Assembly (NCBI RefSeq): GCF_000757905.1
Contig: NZ_JRLH01000003.1
Origin: Arsenophonus nilaparvatae
GTDB taxonomy: Bacteria > Pseudomonadota > Gammaproteobacteria > Enterobacterales > Enterobacteriaceae
Length of the DNA: 64,000 bases
Strand: one strand, 5' to 3'
In this document: piece by piece, positions 54,351 through 63,845 of the stretch
Layout: each line of letters begins with the position of its first letter
Numbering within the stretch: the stretch's first letter is position 1
Translations under genes and position numbers: made by a program
The notes under the pieces: generated by a model
Database searches by the model: none
What the model saw: the letters and a program-made list of their open reading frames with translations, nothing else
What the model was told of the DNA's origin: nothing

Positions 54351-55583
54351 TTATATTTTCCTTAATTTGATACTAATAATTAATCCTAGAGATGTTAAAA
54401 ATATAATAAAACCAATAATTCCATTCCATTTCCAATTACTCCAAAATATACCACCTAATGTACCGGCGATGCTGGATCCGCCATAATAGCTGAACAAATA
54501 CCATGAAGATGCCTGAGCTTTTGCTCGCTTTGCACGTTTCCCAATCCAGCTACTGACAATAGCATGAGCCGCAAAAAAACCTACCGTCATAATCACCATG
54601 CCCAATAAAATAAGTAAAATTGGAGAGAAAAAAGTAATCGCGATACCAATAAACATTAAACAAATTGCAATAAATAAAATATCTGAATAGTTATACTTTA
54701 ATGCTAAAAATCCCGCTTTAGAAGCACTATAGGTACCGGCTAAAAAGATAAAAGCTAATAGACCAATCATAGTCTGGCTAAAATTATAAGGAGCTTCCAA
54801 TAATCGATAACCTATATAATTATAAAGGGTTATAAAACTTCCCATAATGATAAAACCAATCATAAATAAAAAAGGCAATCCCTTATCTCTAAGATGCACT
54901 CTAAAATTAATCCATAGGAAAAGTGGACGGACTGAAGAAGCTCTAAAATGTTGTGAAGGCGGTAATAAGCGCCAAAAGATAATCGCGGCAATAAACGCAA
55001 ACAAACTGAATACAATGGTTGCTATCCGCCAAGAAAAATGATCAGTTAAAATACCGGTAATTAAGCGTCCACTCATACCACCTATAGAGTTACCACTAAT
55101 ATATAATCCCATAGAAAGTGCTAAATAATTGGGATGAATTTCCTCACTGAGGTAAGTCATGGCAACTGCTGCAACACCACTTAAAGCAAATCCAACTAAT
55201 GCTCTGGTTAATAAAATACCATCCCAACTTTGCATAAAAGCACTGATAAAGGTAAAAATAGCTGCGCTTAGTAAAGAGATCACCATAATATTCTTGCGGC
55301 CTAGTGCATCGGAAAGAGGGCCAGTTACTAGTAATCCTAATGCGAGGAGGCCAGTGCAAAGTGAAAGTGACATGCTAGATTGAGCAGGTGATATTTTAAA
55401 TTCACTTGATAAAATGGGTAGTATTGGTTGCACAAAATAGAGTAAAGCAAAAGTCGATAATCCCACCATAAAGAATGACAAAGTCACCCGTATATAAAGT
55501 GCATCACGATATTTTATATGATGCTGAAAATTATCCTTTTGGCAACCAACGTTCTCTTTGTTATCTTGTTGAGATATTTTCAT
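54351..55583 (-). CDS. ynfM: MFS transporter YnfM
   Basis: Twelve-segment major facilitator, probably an efflux carrier; E. coli YnfM has been linked to arabinose export but the natural substrate is unsettled. It matches E. coli along the whole length: TFALLYFVQPILPILSSEF, GPLSDALGRKNIMV, GLYISGNSIGGMSGRLI, and the C-terminal AHAIVSSWIGKRAKRAKAQA with YGGSSIAGTLGG. The 410 residues compare with 417. A hydrophilic N-terminal 28 residues precedes the first segment. In E. coli ynfM lies near mlc and bioD2, as here. Confidence 0.94.
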   Translation of the reverse strand: MKISQQDNKENVGCQKDNFQHHIKYRDALYIRVTLSFFMVGLSTFALLYFVQPILPILSSEFKISPAQSSMSLSLCTGLLALGLLVTGPLSDALGRKNIMVISLLSAAIFTFISAFMQSWDGILLTRALVGFALSGVAAVAMTYLSEEIHPNYLALSMGLYISGNSIGGMSGRLITGILTDHFSWRIATIVFSLFAFIAAIIFWRLLPPSQHFRASSVRPLFLWINFRVHLRDKGLPFLFMIGFIIMGSFITLYNYIGYRLLEAPYNFSQTMIGLLAFIFLAGTYSASKAGFLALKYNYSDILFIAICLMFIGIAITFFSPILLILLGMVIMTVGFFAAHAIVSSWIGKRAKRAKAQASSWYLFSYYGGSSIAGTLGGIFWSNWKWNGIIGFIIFLTSLGLIISIKLRKI

Positions 55584-56110
55584 CTAATACCTGATAATTA
55601 TTCACTAATAATTGATACCAGAATAAATAAAACGGCATATTTTGTCCAATATATAAATTGAATAAGCTTATTAAAAATAACAACATAAAAAACCCGATGT
55701 TATTTAACTTAATAAAACTCAATTAAAATAACTGGTAAAGTTTTTATTGAATACTATTTTTCTTCTGTTTTCTTATATATTTACTAATTAATTTTAAAAT
55801 AAGCCATTGAGTTAATGACTTTGAATGAAATTTAATTAATCGTCATCATAAAATACCTAGATATTTGTCATTTTTTAATCATCAAAAACAATTTATTAGC
55901 CATTTAATTAAAATGTGCTAAAAATATTTAACTAAGCATAAGTAAAATTCTCTATATTCAGATACTTTAATTTTTATTATTATTTTTTCTATAAATTTCT
56001 TATTTATTTTTATATTAAAAGATATACATTAAAATCTTAACATTCTAAAACTTTTACTGCGCTATTATACTATTGATGAAAATAGAACTGAGCAGAAGGA
56101 AGGAGCAGTT
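55584..56110. other. Intergenic region between ynfM and the anion transporter
   Basis: About 530 very AT-rich bases without a gene, between divergent genes. E. coli carries the LysR regulator ynfL next to ynfM; it is absent here. The right end carries the strong ribosome-binding site AAGGAAGGAG. Confidence 0.55.
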
Positions 56111-56139
56111 ATGGCGAGTAAAATAACCAGTCAAGTAAA

Positions 56140-57477
56140 ATGGTTACTATTTTTGTAGCAACTATTGCTTCGATTGTTGCTAAAGTATTACCCATTGGCG
56201 CAATTGGCCTAATTGGAATTACCATTTTTGCTCTTAGTCACGCCGCTGGAGATGAAAGTGCAAGTGATGCCATTATGACTGCACTAAGTGAACTTAATAG
56301 TAGTTTAATTTGGCTTATCGTAATTGCTTTTATGATTGCTAGAGGTTTTATTAAAACCGGCTTAGGCAAACGAATTGCATTACAGATGATCCGACTATTA
56401 GGCAAAAGAACGCTAGGATTGGCATATGGTCTGGCGGTGGCTGATTTAATTTTATCTCCTGCGATGCCAAGTAACACTGCACGCTGTGGGGGTGTTATTT
56501 ATCCGATCGCTGATTCATTGGCACGTAGTTTTGACTCCCATCCAGAAAATGAATCACGCCGTAAAATAGGAACTTTTCTGATCACTTGTATCGGCAATAT
56601 TAATGATATTACCGCGGCAATGTTTATGACTGCTTATACTGGTAACTTACTCGCTGTCAAACTCGCCGCCAACGCAGGTGTTACCTTAACCTGGGGTAGC
56701 TGGTTATTAGCAGCTATTGTTCCTTGCCTGATCTCATTCATTATTATTCCATTATTAATCTATTGGTTAGTTCGGCCAACTATTCGTCATACTCCAGATG
56801 CACCTAAAATTGCACATGATGAATTAAAAAAAATGGGGCCAGTAACACGTAATGAATGGTTAATGTTAGCTACGGTATTGCTGCTACTTATACTATGGAT
56901 ATTTGGTGATATATTAGGAATTGATCCCACAACCGCTTCTTTTACTGGTTTATCTGTATTACTACTTACCGGGGTATTAACTTGGGAAGATGTAAAAAAA
57001 GAAAAAGATGCTTGGGATACACTTATCTGGTTTGCTGCGCTATTAATGATGGCCAATGAACTAAAAATTCTGGGATTTACAACTTGGTTTGGCAATCTTA
57101 TTGGTGACAGTCTTAGTCATAGCATGCAAGATACTAATTGGGTTATTATTTTATTAATGCTTAATGCCGCCTATCTTTATATTCACTATTTCTTTGCCAG
57201 CGGTAATGCTCAAATAGCTGCACTATATGCCGTCTTCTTAGGAGTCGGTATCAATTTAGGTATTCCGACTGTTCCAACGGCATTGATGCTTGCCTTTTCT
57301 AGCAGCCTTTATTGCTCTTTAACTCAATATTCTCATGCTCGTGGACCTATTCTTTTTGGCGCAGGTTATGTACCAACAGGTGTATGGTGGAAGGTTGGCT
57401 TTATTATTAGTTTAGTCAATCAGGCTATTTTCCTTACAATTGGTCTATTATGGTGGAAAGCTGTAGGTTTTTATTAG
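56140..57477 (+). CDS. DASS-family anion (dicarboxylate-type) transporter, with apparent 5' frameshift
   Basis: Sodium-coupled or exchange transporter of the DASS/SLC13 family, most like the plant 2-oxoglutarate/malate translocator and bacterial YflS/YbhI. It has about 11 hydrophobic segments, with LIWLIVIAFMIARGFIKTGLGKR, LILSPAMPSNTARCGGVIYP and HYFFASGNAQIAALYA as signatures. The open frame starts at an ATG at 56140 without a ribosome-binding site. A much better start is the ATG at 56111 behind AAGGAAGGAG, but its frame hits TAG at 56156. One extra base before 56156 (for example in the T5 run 56150-56155) would join both into 455 residues. So the gene may be inactivated, or this is a sequencing error. 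Confidence 0.85.
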   Translation: MVTIFVATIASIVAKVLPIGAIGLIGITIFALSHAAGDESASDAIMTALSELNSSLIWLIVIAFMIARGFIKTGLGKRIALQMIRLLGKRTLGLAYGLAVADLILSPAMPSNTARCGGVIYPIADSLARSFDSHPENESRRKIGTFLITCIGNINDITAAMFMTAYTGNLLAVKLAANAGVTLTWGSWLLAAIVPCLISFIIIPLLIYWLVRPTIRHTPDAPKIAHDELKKMGPVTRNEWLMLATVLLLLILWIFGDILGIDPTTASFTGLSVLLLTGVLTWEDVKKEKDAWDTLIWFAALLMMANELKILGFTTWFGNLIGDSLSHSMQDTNWVIILLMLNAAYLYIHYFFASGNAQIAALYAVFLGVGINLGIPTVPTALMLAFSSSLYCSLTQYSHARGPILFGAGYVPTGVWWKVGFIISLVNQAIFLTIGLLWWKAVGFY

Positions 57478-57488
57478 AATAATATTTA

Positions 57489-57523
57489 TTTATGGCATAA
57501 AAACTTATACTTTATGCCATAAA
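57489..57523 (+). terminator. Hairpin downstream of the anion transporter
   Basis: TTTATGGCATAAA (57489-57501) and TTTATGCCATAAA (57511-57523) form a perfect 13-pair stem 12 bases after the stop. No long T run follows, so termination is likely but not certain. Confidence 0.7.
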
Positions 57524-57697
57524 TTGCAGCCCAAAATAGCACTACACACGATTAAGATAATTGCTATCAATAGTCGTTTCTATAAGATGTTTTTTTTATA
57601 ACTGCACTCCAGATCACAAAATATAAGCCCAAATTCACATATAAAAAAAATGCTCTTCATAATTGCAGTTGGTTTTAATAAATTGAGTGAAGTTTAT

Positions 57698-58909
57698 ATG
57701 AATGAGCAAGTAGGGCATACTGTTCAAATAAAACAGATCAACTTAAAGCTTGTCTATCGACTTATCGATCAACTTGGATCTATTTCTAGAATTTCCTTGG
57801 CAAAAAAAGCTCAACTAGCGCCAGCGAGTATCACAAAAATTACCAGAGAACTTATCAATGCACACTTAATAAAGGAGGTTGAATTTCCTGATTTAGGTTT
57901 TAGAGGAAGACCAATAACTGGCTTAGAAATTGTTAGCCAAGGTTGGCAATTTTTATGTGTTAGAATTGATAAGGGTTCATTAATTTTATCGCTATATGAA
58001 CTCAATAATAAGCTTTTACATGAAGATATTACCGAGCTAATTGCTAACGATAATCATTCATTTAACGAGCAGTTATTAACAAAAATCGAATATTTTTTTA
58101 CCTGTTATCAAGGCTGTTTAGAGCGGTTGGTAGCAATTAGTGTAATTACTAATGCTATTATTAATTCAATCGACGGCATTATAGTTAGCTCACCGTATTA
58201 CAATATTAAAAATTTTCCACTAAAAGAACGATTAGAAGCTCGCATTGGTTTACCTATTTATTTACAAAGCTGTACTACTGCCTGGACTATGAGTGAATTT
58301 TTTTCCGGTGCATCTAAGTATAGAAAAAACATTATTCAAATTGTGATTGATGATCATATTAACGCTTGTATCATTACCAAAGGGAGTATTCTAGCTTTAG
58401 GTAATAGTCATGCGATTGAAATTGGTCATATTAATATCAATTTTGCGGGTTTAGATTGCTATTGTGGTAATCAAGGCTGTTTGGAAACCCATATTGCGAT
58501 CCCACAAATATTAAAAAAAGCGCAATCCATCGCTAAACAATATCCCGATTCTAGCCTTAATAAAGAAAAAATCTCTATTAATGATTTTTGTCAGGCTATT
58601 AATCTAGAAGATCCAATTGCTGTTAATACTCTTGAAAAAGTAGGGCGACAAATCGGTAATACCCTTGCTGTAATGGTTAATATTTTCAATCCCCAATTAA
58701 TTTTAATTGGCTCACCGTTAAACGAGGTAAAAAATCAGCTATTTCCTGTCATTAGCAAACAAATTCGACAAAAATCCTTACCCTGTTACCAAAATAATGT
58801 ATCCCTAGTAGCAACTAAATTTAATAATGAAGGAACAATATTGGCGACCGCTATTATTAAAGATGCCTTATATAATGGTTCTCTGCTGGCTAAATTAATG
58901 GCGGGATAA
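57698..58909 (+). CDS. mlc: ROK-family transcriptional repressor Mlc
   Basis: Glucose-responsive repressor of PTS and sugar genes; in E. coli it is sequestered by the glucose transporter PtsG. The N-terminal winged helix (IDQLGSISRISLAKKAQLAPASITKITRELI) is followed by the ROK domain with the zinc motif GHININFAGLDCYCGNQGCLETH. I start at the ATG at 57698 (403 residues; E. coli 406), since MNEQVGHTVQIKQIN aligns there; an in-frame start at 57650 adds 16 unsupported residues. The typical glycines of a sugar-kinase ATP site are not required in this regulator. It is followed by bioD2 as in E. coli. Confidence 0.93.
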   Translation: MNEQVGHTVQIKQINLKLVYRLIDQLGSISRISLAKKAQLAPASITKITRELINAHLIKEVEFPDLGFRGRPITGLEIVSQGWQFLCVRIDKGSLILSLYELNNKLLHEDITELIANDNHSFNEQLLTKIEYFFTCYQGCLERLVAISVITNAIINSIDGIIVSSPYYNIKNFPLKERLEARIGLPIYLQSCTTAWTMSEFFSGASKYRKNIIQIVIDDHINACIITKGSILALGNSHAIEIGHININFAGLDCYCGNQGCLETHIAIPQILKKAQSIAKQYPDSSLNKEKISINDFCQAINLEDPIAVNTLEKVGRQIGNTLAVMVNIFNPQLILIGSPLNEVKNQLFPVISKQIRQKSLPCYQNNVSLVATKFNNEGTILATAIIKDALYNGSLLAKLMAG

Positions 58910-59021
58910 AATTTAACAAATGCTAATTAAGTAAAAAATTGAGCTAACGCAATCTTCTAAAAATTACAATATCTTAAACTCCATCAAAATTTCTTAATCT
59001 ATTATAGATAGGATTTAAGAT

Positions 59022-59702
59022 ATGTTGACAAGTTTATTTATAACTGGAACAAATACCAATGTAGGTAAAACAATTGCTACCCGTGCCTTATTACAATCAC
59101 TTAATGATAACTCGAGTAGTGCAATAGGTTATAAACCTATTATAAAAACAAAATTTCAAGAGACGTCAGTCCTGGATGAAATTAACAAATTTACTAGTAC
59201 TATTTCACAATCATCACCAATTTCGCTAACTGCTAATGAAATAAATCCGGTGATCATTCAAAATAGCCATGAAAAAGAACTTGTTATTGATTTTAATCAA
59301 ATTAATAAAAAAATAACTATTCTAAAGCAAAAAGCCAATTATATTCTTATTGAAGGTTGTGGAGGCTGGCGCCACTTAGTGAATTCGCAAACGTTTTATT
59401 CCGACTGGGTTATCCAACAGGAAATGCCAGTTATTTTAGTTGTTGGCATTCAACCCGGTTGTATTAACCATGCTGTTTTAACAGCGCATGCTATTATTCA
59501 AGACGGCGTTAGTTTAGTTGGATGGATAGCCAATCGTATTAATCCTGGATTAACATGTTATGCGCAAATCATTAATAGGTTACAGTGTCACATACCGGCG
59601 CCTAAACTAGGGGAAATCCCTTATTTATTACGGCCGGAAGAACGGGATTTATCAGAGTATATGGATAAAAAGCTTATAAAAAACATAATAAGAGGCTGCT
59701 AG
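59022..59702 (+). CDS. bioD2: Dethiobiotin synthetase-like protein BioD2 (YnfK)
   Basis: ATP-dependent carboxylase-type protein that would make dethiobiotin from diaminopelargonate; the E. coli paralogue is cryptic or secondary. The P-loop is GTNTNVGKTIA at residues 8-18 (usual GTDT), with K in YKPI and the second motif EGCGGWRHLV. The 226 residues match E. coli YnfK (231). The order mlc-bioD2 is conserved. No other biotin genes are in the window, so its role in biotin supply cannot be judged. Confidence 0.9.
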   Translation: MLTSLFITGTNTNVGKTIATRALLQSLNDNSSSAIGYKPIIKTKFQETSVLDEINKFTSTISQSSPISLTANEINPVIIQNSHEKELVIDFNQINKKITILKQKANYILIEGCGGWRHLVNSQTFYSDWVIQQEMPVILVVGIQPGCINHAVLTAHAIIQDGVSLVGWIANRINPGLTCYAQIINRLQCHIPAPKLGEIPYLLRPEERDLSEYMDKKLIKNIIRGC

Positions 59703-59712
59703 TACTAAAGAA

Positions 59713-59736
59713 AAGGGTGCATCCAATGTCACCCTT
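59713..59736. terminator. Bidirectional terminator between bioD2 and ynfD
   Basis: AAGGGTG (59713-59719) pairs with CACCCTT (59730-59736) between convergent stops. The outer AGTACT repeats at 59701 and 59746 could extend the structure. Confidence 0.75.
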
Positions 59737-59749
59737 AATCATTTAAGTA

Positions 59750-59995
59750 CTACTGATGCAGTAAACGGGTATAAACAATTTTAAATTTATCATTCTGACA
59801 ATGACCAACAACCTCATCTTTTGTGACGTCTATTTGTTCAGTTGGTACAATTTCTAGTTTAAATGCATCCAAGGAAACGCCATTTTTAACTATTTTTTCT
59901 GAAATATTTTTCTTAACATCGTCACAAGATGACGCTAATGCCATCCTTGGTACCGCAAAACATAGCAATAAGCTTAATAAAAATATCTTTTTCAT
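59750..59995 (-). CDS. ynfD: DUF1161-family secreted protein YnfD
   Basis: Small exported protein of unknown function. The ATG at 59995 has AAGGGA six bases upstream and opens a signal peptide ending near ALAS; a longer reading to 60091 runs into the neighbouring gene. The mature part matches E. coli YnfD: SSCDDVKKNISEKIVKNGV, TIVP-like EIVPTEQID and VVGHCQNDKFKIVYTR, with two conserved cysteines likely paired. It is 81 residues. Confidence 0.88.
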   Translation of the reverse strand: MKKIFLLSLLLCFAVPRMALASSCDDVKKNISEKIVKNGVSLDAFKLEIVPTEQIDVTKDEVVGHCQNDKFKIVYTRLLHQ

Positions 59996-60023
59996 GTCCA
60001 TTCCCTTAATGTTTAACGCGTAT

Positions 60024-60341
60024 TTAAGGACGTATAGGTTGCCCTGTATTACTGTCCAAACAACGCTTAGTCTTAGATTCCCAATAAGCATTTAATTTAC
60101 CGCTTTTATAGCAAGCTTCACTTTCATTATCTGCTTTATCAGATTTATCAAACTGCCTTTCTGCCCGCTGATTGACTTTTTTGCGTAACGATTTTGTTGC
60201 ATTCCATTGTTCACTCTGTTCACGCGCTTGTTCTTTTGTTAAGGCACTATTACCATCGTGAAGAAATAATTCTACCGCAGAAACAGCTCCACTACACAAA
60301 TAACAAGCCAATAAGGCTAATATCGATATACTTTTAGACAT
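60024..60341 (-). CDS. ynfB: DUF1283-family secreted protein YnfB
   Basis: Small periplasmic protein of unknown function, 105 residues with an N-terminal signal peptide cleaved near VSA. Shared with E. coli YnfB are EQWNATKSLRKKVNQRAERQFDK, the ACYKSGKLNAYWE segment and KRCLDSNTGQPI, with two conserved cysteines. In E. coli speG and ynfC lie between ynfB and ynfD; here the two genes are only 28 bases apart. Confidence 0.9.
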   Translation of the reverse strand: MSKSISILALLACYLCSGAVSAVELFLHDGNSALTKEQAREQSEQWNATKSLRKKVNQRAERQFDKSDKADNESEACYKSGKLNAYWESKTKRCLDSNTGQPIRP

Positions 60342-60423
60342 AATTTACCACCTTCTTGTTAGTACAAAAATATTTACCCAGGTTAAAGAGAGCTATATTA
60401 TAACAAAATATATTTAAAAATTA

Positions 60424-61179
60424 TCAATTATCATTATAAAATTCTTTATCTACGCTTAAACCAGCAAAAGATTGGCAAACAGGCATCATTTCTAAAATAT
60501 TAACATTGACATGAACAGGTAAAGTTGAAACCCATAAAACTGCCTCAGCGATATCCTCTGCTGTTAAGGCCTCGGCGCCTTTATAAGTCTCAGATACTTT
60601 TTCTACATTACCTTTAAACCGTATATAAGAGAATTCTGTTCCAGATACCAAACCTGGCTCAATATCCGTTACCCTTATTTTTTTACCTTGCAAATCAGCT
60701 CGCAAATTTAAAGAAAATTGTTTCACAAATGCTTTAGTGGCACCATAAACATTTCCTCCCTTATATGGCCAGTTAGCCGCAATAGAACCAATGTTGATGA
60801 TATGACCATGGTTGGCCGCCACCATTCCTGGTAATATTGCGCGGGTCATATGAACTAATCCTTTTACATTGGTATCAATCATAATATCCCAGTCATCTGT
60901 ATCAGCCATTTCAGCCGTATCTAAGCCTAAAGCCAGCCCGGCATTATTTACCAGTACATCAATTTTTTTGAAATTTAAGTTGTTCACTACATCATTAATA
61001 GCTTGCTTATCCCTTATATCTAGCAGGATAGGGTGAAAATTTTTTCCTAGCTGTTGATGCAATTTTTTTAACCTTTCTTCCCGTCGACCTGTACCAATTA
61101 CAATGTGGCCATTAGCAATGAATTTTTTCGTTATTGCTTCGCCGAAACCCGCAGTAACGCCAGTGATAAAAATTATCAT
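60424..61179 (-). CDS. ydfG: NADP-dependent 3-hydroxy acid dehydrogenase YdfG
   Basis: SDR enzyme oxidising serine and other 3-hydroxy acids and reducing malonic semialdehyde. The cofactor motif is ITGVTAGFGEAI with the Arg pair GTGRREER for NADP, then NNAGLALG, Ser in INIGSIAANWPY and YGATK. The 251 residues compare with 248 in E. coli. AAGG precedes the start. A further match is IEPGLVSGTEFS and EMMPVCQSFAGL near the end. Confidence 0.96.
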   Translation of the reverse strand: MIIFITGVTAGFGEAITKKFIANGHIVIGTGRREERLKKLHQQLGKNFHPILLDIRDKQAINDVVNNLNFKKIDVLVNNAGLALGLDTAEMADTDDWDIMIDTNVKGLVHMTRAILPGMVAANHGHIINIGSIAANWPYKGGNVYGATKAFVKQFSLNLRADLQGKKIRVTDIEPGLVSGTEFSYIRFKGNVEKVSETYKGAEALTAEDIAEAVLWVSTLPVHVNVNILEMMPVCQSFAGLSVDKEFYNDN

Positions 61180-61445
61180 TATTAACCTTCTTTTGTTATC
61201 TTGATTCTAATTAGACGTAAGTAAAAAACCTCACATAAAAAGAGTCAAGAGATATCTTTTAAACATGCGAACTACTCAATAAAGTTATATTCCGTCAAAA
61301 AAGAAAAACATTTAGAACATTAAATTAACAAATAGATAGAATAAACTTATACATACCTTATACTAGCTGAGTAAAAAATGCAGATAGCCACTAAATCAAT
61401 CATTCTAAAATGCTTTCAAGGAAAATTTTTATAATAGGATTTTTT

Positions 61446-62204
61446 ATGAAAAAAACTATCAAATTACTGCTCAAGATATTTTTTGCTTTACTCTTATCAA
61501 TATTAATTTATTTTGCCTATTTAAAAATAAACAGTGATAAGTTATGGCAAACTATTAATCAACAATGTATTCCTGAGTTTAAAAATGGCAGCTTACAATC
61601 GCCATGTATCAAAGTTGATCAACAACACCGATATGTTATTTATAAGGATATAAAGGGGCCATTACATGATTTATTATTACCATTAGACAAAATCTCTGGC
61701 ATTGAAAGTCCTATTTTGCAACAAAAAAACACAGAAAATTATTTCATGTTAGCATGGCAAAATCGGCAGCTATTTATTAAATCAGCAAATAAACCCATTA
61801 ACGAGCAATATCTTTCTCTCGCTATAAACTCAAAATATGGTCGATCACAAGAACAATTGCATATTCATTTAGCCTGTTTAAAAGCTGAAGTGTATCAAAT
61901 AATAAAAGAAAATGAAGATACTATAACCAAAAGCTGGCGGCCATTAAAACAAAGAATCAATAGTCATCAATACATAGCTATTAAAATTCCCGCGGCGGAC
62001 ATAAATAAAATATCACCATTTAATTATCTAGAAAAATATGCCGAAGAGCAGGGTGATAATATTGCCTATTATGGCTTAGCGATGATACCAAGCTCGCAAA
62101 AAAATGAATTTATTTTGTTGGCGAGCCGATTAAAACTGCTCGATTTTAATCTTGGATCAGCGGGTACAATTCAAGATTATCAATGTAAATTAAGCAATAA
62201 TTAA
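61446..62204 (+). CDS. cdh: CDP-diacylglycerol pyrophosphatase
   Basis: Membrane-anchored HIT-like hydrolase that splits CDP-diacylglycerol into CMP and phosphatidic acid. One N-terminal hydrophobic segment; the catalytic motif is LHIHLACL and AINSKYGRSQEQ precedes it. Conserved ends are YGLAMIPSSQ and IQDYQCKL. I start at the ATG at 61446 (252 residues; E. coli 251), behind AGGA; an in-frame ATG at 61410 is less likely. Confidence 0.93.
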   Translation: MKKTIKLLLKIFFALLLSILIYFAYLKINSDKLWQTINQQCIPEFKNGSLQSPCIKVDQQHRYVIYKDIKGPLHDLLLPLDKISGIESPILQQKNTENYFMLAWQNRQLFIKSANKPINEQYLSLAINSKYGRSQEQLHIHLACLKAEVYQIIKENEDTITKSWRPLKQRINSHQYIAIKIPAADINKISPFNYLEKYAEEQGDNIAYYGLAMIPSSQKNEFILLASRLKLLDFNLGSAGTIQDYQCKLSNN

Positions 62205-62822
62205 AGCTATTCTATTCTTAAACATTAACAAAAAAGTGGCTAAAGTAATATATAATTAGTCGCTTTTAATATGCTATTAATATAAATTATCATTTAAAAT
62301 AGTTATCGAATTCATTATATCACTACAACAAAATAACGCTTATATTGTTATCAAAATAGTAACGGTTCATGTTTTATAGTTTTAAAAAATTAACTTGAAC
62401 AATAAAATAATAATTTATAAATTTGCATCTCAGAATAAAAGTATAAAAATTATAACATAAGTCAATATTTTTGACCGAAGATGCATTGCAATATACTGAA
62501 ACTAACTAATATAATGAATAATGATTAATTTTGTTGCAATTTAGCTATTTTATAATAGACAAAAAAATGTTATTTATTTTCTCACAATAACAATCCGAGA
62601 GCATAAAAAGTGATTTAATTTAAAAATCAATCTACGTGACATTTTAATCAACCATCAATTAACAAAAAAACAAATATTTTAACACCAACATCCACTTTAA
62701 ATTAAGTGAAACGATTAATAACATAAAATTATTATGGAGATGACAAAAAAATTTTTACTTTACGCATCATAAACTCTGCATTTAATGCTGTGCTAATTAA
62801 TTAAAATCCGGTGGAGGACTAT
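62205..62822. other. Intergenic region between cdh and the bactofilin gene
   Basis: About 618 extremely AT-rich bases. The cdh terminator is at the left; otherwise I see no gene, only a 12-codon ORF near 62733 without support. The bactofilin promoter must be here. Confidence 0.5.
62233..62267 (+). terminator. cdh terminator
   Basis: AAAGTGGCTAA (62233-62243) pairs with TTAGTCGCTTT (62256-62266), with two G-U pairs, followed by TTTTAAT. Confidence 0.75.
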
Positions 62823-63458
62823 GTGCGATTAATCAACGTAGCAATTATTGCATGGTGCGTTTCTATCATCATGTATTCCACTGGATTCTTTTGGGTTTGC
62901 TTTAGCAGTGGATTAGTCTCTAGCCTGCTAATTATCTATTATTTTAGGAGAAATATTTTGTTTAAGAAACGGGAAATTGAAAGTACAGAAAATAAGCAAA
63001 GCACAGAAAACAATCTTGAAAGCAAAAGTGACAAGAAAACTATTATATGCTCTGAAACTTGTTTCACCGGCGATATTGTCTCAGACGCAGATATACTTAT
63101 TGATGGTAAATATATCGGCAATATTTTATGTAAAGAAAACACGGTTATTGTGACAAGAACTGGTATAGTAACAGGCAGTATATTAGCCAAAAAATCGATT
63201 ATCGATGGAAAAATTGATGGTCGTGTTGAGTCAAATTTAATTGAAATTCAAAAAAATGGCATGATCGAAGGTGAGATTTATAGTGAAAATCTGTCTATTG
63301 AGGATGGTGGGTTCTTTATAGGCATATCGAAAAAAATCACAGTAGATCTAAACAAAAAAATACCAGAACGAAATAACGTGCAAGAGCATAAAAAACATCA
63401 AAAAATTGATGCTACCAATGCGATTGCCCTAAAAGAAAAGAAAGAAAAAGTTTCTTAA
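62823..63458 (+). CDS. ccmA: Membrane-anchored bactofilin, CcmA-like
   Basis: Bactofilins polymerise into filaments that position cell-wall or surface structures. Two N-terminal membrane segments (about residues 4-18 and 20-42) precede a charged linker and the right-handed beta-helix of short repeats (ICSETCFTGDIVSDADILIDGK..., GSILAKKSIIDGKIDGRV..., GMIEGEIYSENLSIEDGG), ending in a Lys-rich tail. The start is a GTG at 62823 with GGAGG five bases upstream; the frame also runs to 62811. It resembles Proteus CcmA (curved cell morphology), which affects cell shape and swarming. The exact role here is inferred. Confidence 0.85.
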   Translation: MRLINVAIIAWCVSIIMYSTGFFWVCFSSGLVSSLLIIYYFRRNILFKKREIESTENKQSTENNLESKSDKKTIICSETCFTGDIVSDADILIDGKYIGNILCKENTVIVTRTGIVTGSILAKKSIIDGKIDGRVESNLIEIQKNGMIEGEIYSENLSIEDGGFFIGISKKITVDLNKKIPERNNVQEHKKHQKIDATNAIALKEKKEKVS

Positions 63459-63533
63459 TCACTTATCGAACAGGGATCACTGGAAGCATTAAATATGTTT
63501 CCAGTTGTAATATTTACATTAGGACGATATATA

Positions 63534-63767
63534 ATGGATAGAGTAAATAACGCTAATTATCAATCAACAGCAAAAATAGATGGCCGTATTTATAACGATT
63601 CAAAAGCAAGACCGGTTGGTCTTGCTGGAAAATTTAATCGTGTTACCAACAAAGTAGAAGTTTCATCAAATAAACCATTGATGACACCTGAAGATAAAAT
63701 ATATCTTAACCGTATGTTTGATCGCTGTTTTTCTTATGCCGAAAAATATACTCACTTAAAAAAATAA
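63534..63767 (+). CDS. Small protein of unknown function
   Basis: I recognise no family. The ATG at 63534 follows AGGA and gives 77 basic, soluble-looking residues with no signal peptide or membrane segment; an earlier in-frame ATG at 63495 has no site. Visible features are KIDGRIYNDSKARPVG and the C-terminal NRMFDRCFSYAEKY helix. It lies 75 bases downstream of the bactofilin gene on the same strand and may be co-transcribed. Confidence 0.6.
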   Translation: MDRVNNANYQSTAKIDGRIYNDSKARPVGLAGKFNRVTNKVEVSSNKPLMTPEDKIYLNRMFDRCFSYAEKYTHLKK

Positions 63768-63774
63768 AATAACA

Positions 63775-63836
63775 AACAGTCCAACAAAATGGATAAGCCG
63801 TTATTTTAACAACTGTTATTTATTGGTTGGACTGTT
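63775..63836 (-). terminator. Inverted repeat, probable terminator of a leftward gene
   Basis: AACAGTCCAAC (63775-63785) and GTTGGACTGTT (63826-63836) pair perfectly over 11 bases around a 40-base loop. On the minus strand a T-rich run follows, which fits the end of a leftward gene entering from the right edge. Confidence 0.5.
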
Positions 63837-63845
63837 GTTAGTTGG

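Noticed and set aside
62733..62771. Twelve-codon ORF upstream of the bactofilin gene
   Set aside because: Too short, no similarity and no regulatory codon pattern to suggest a leader peptide.
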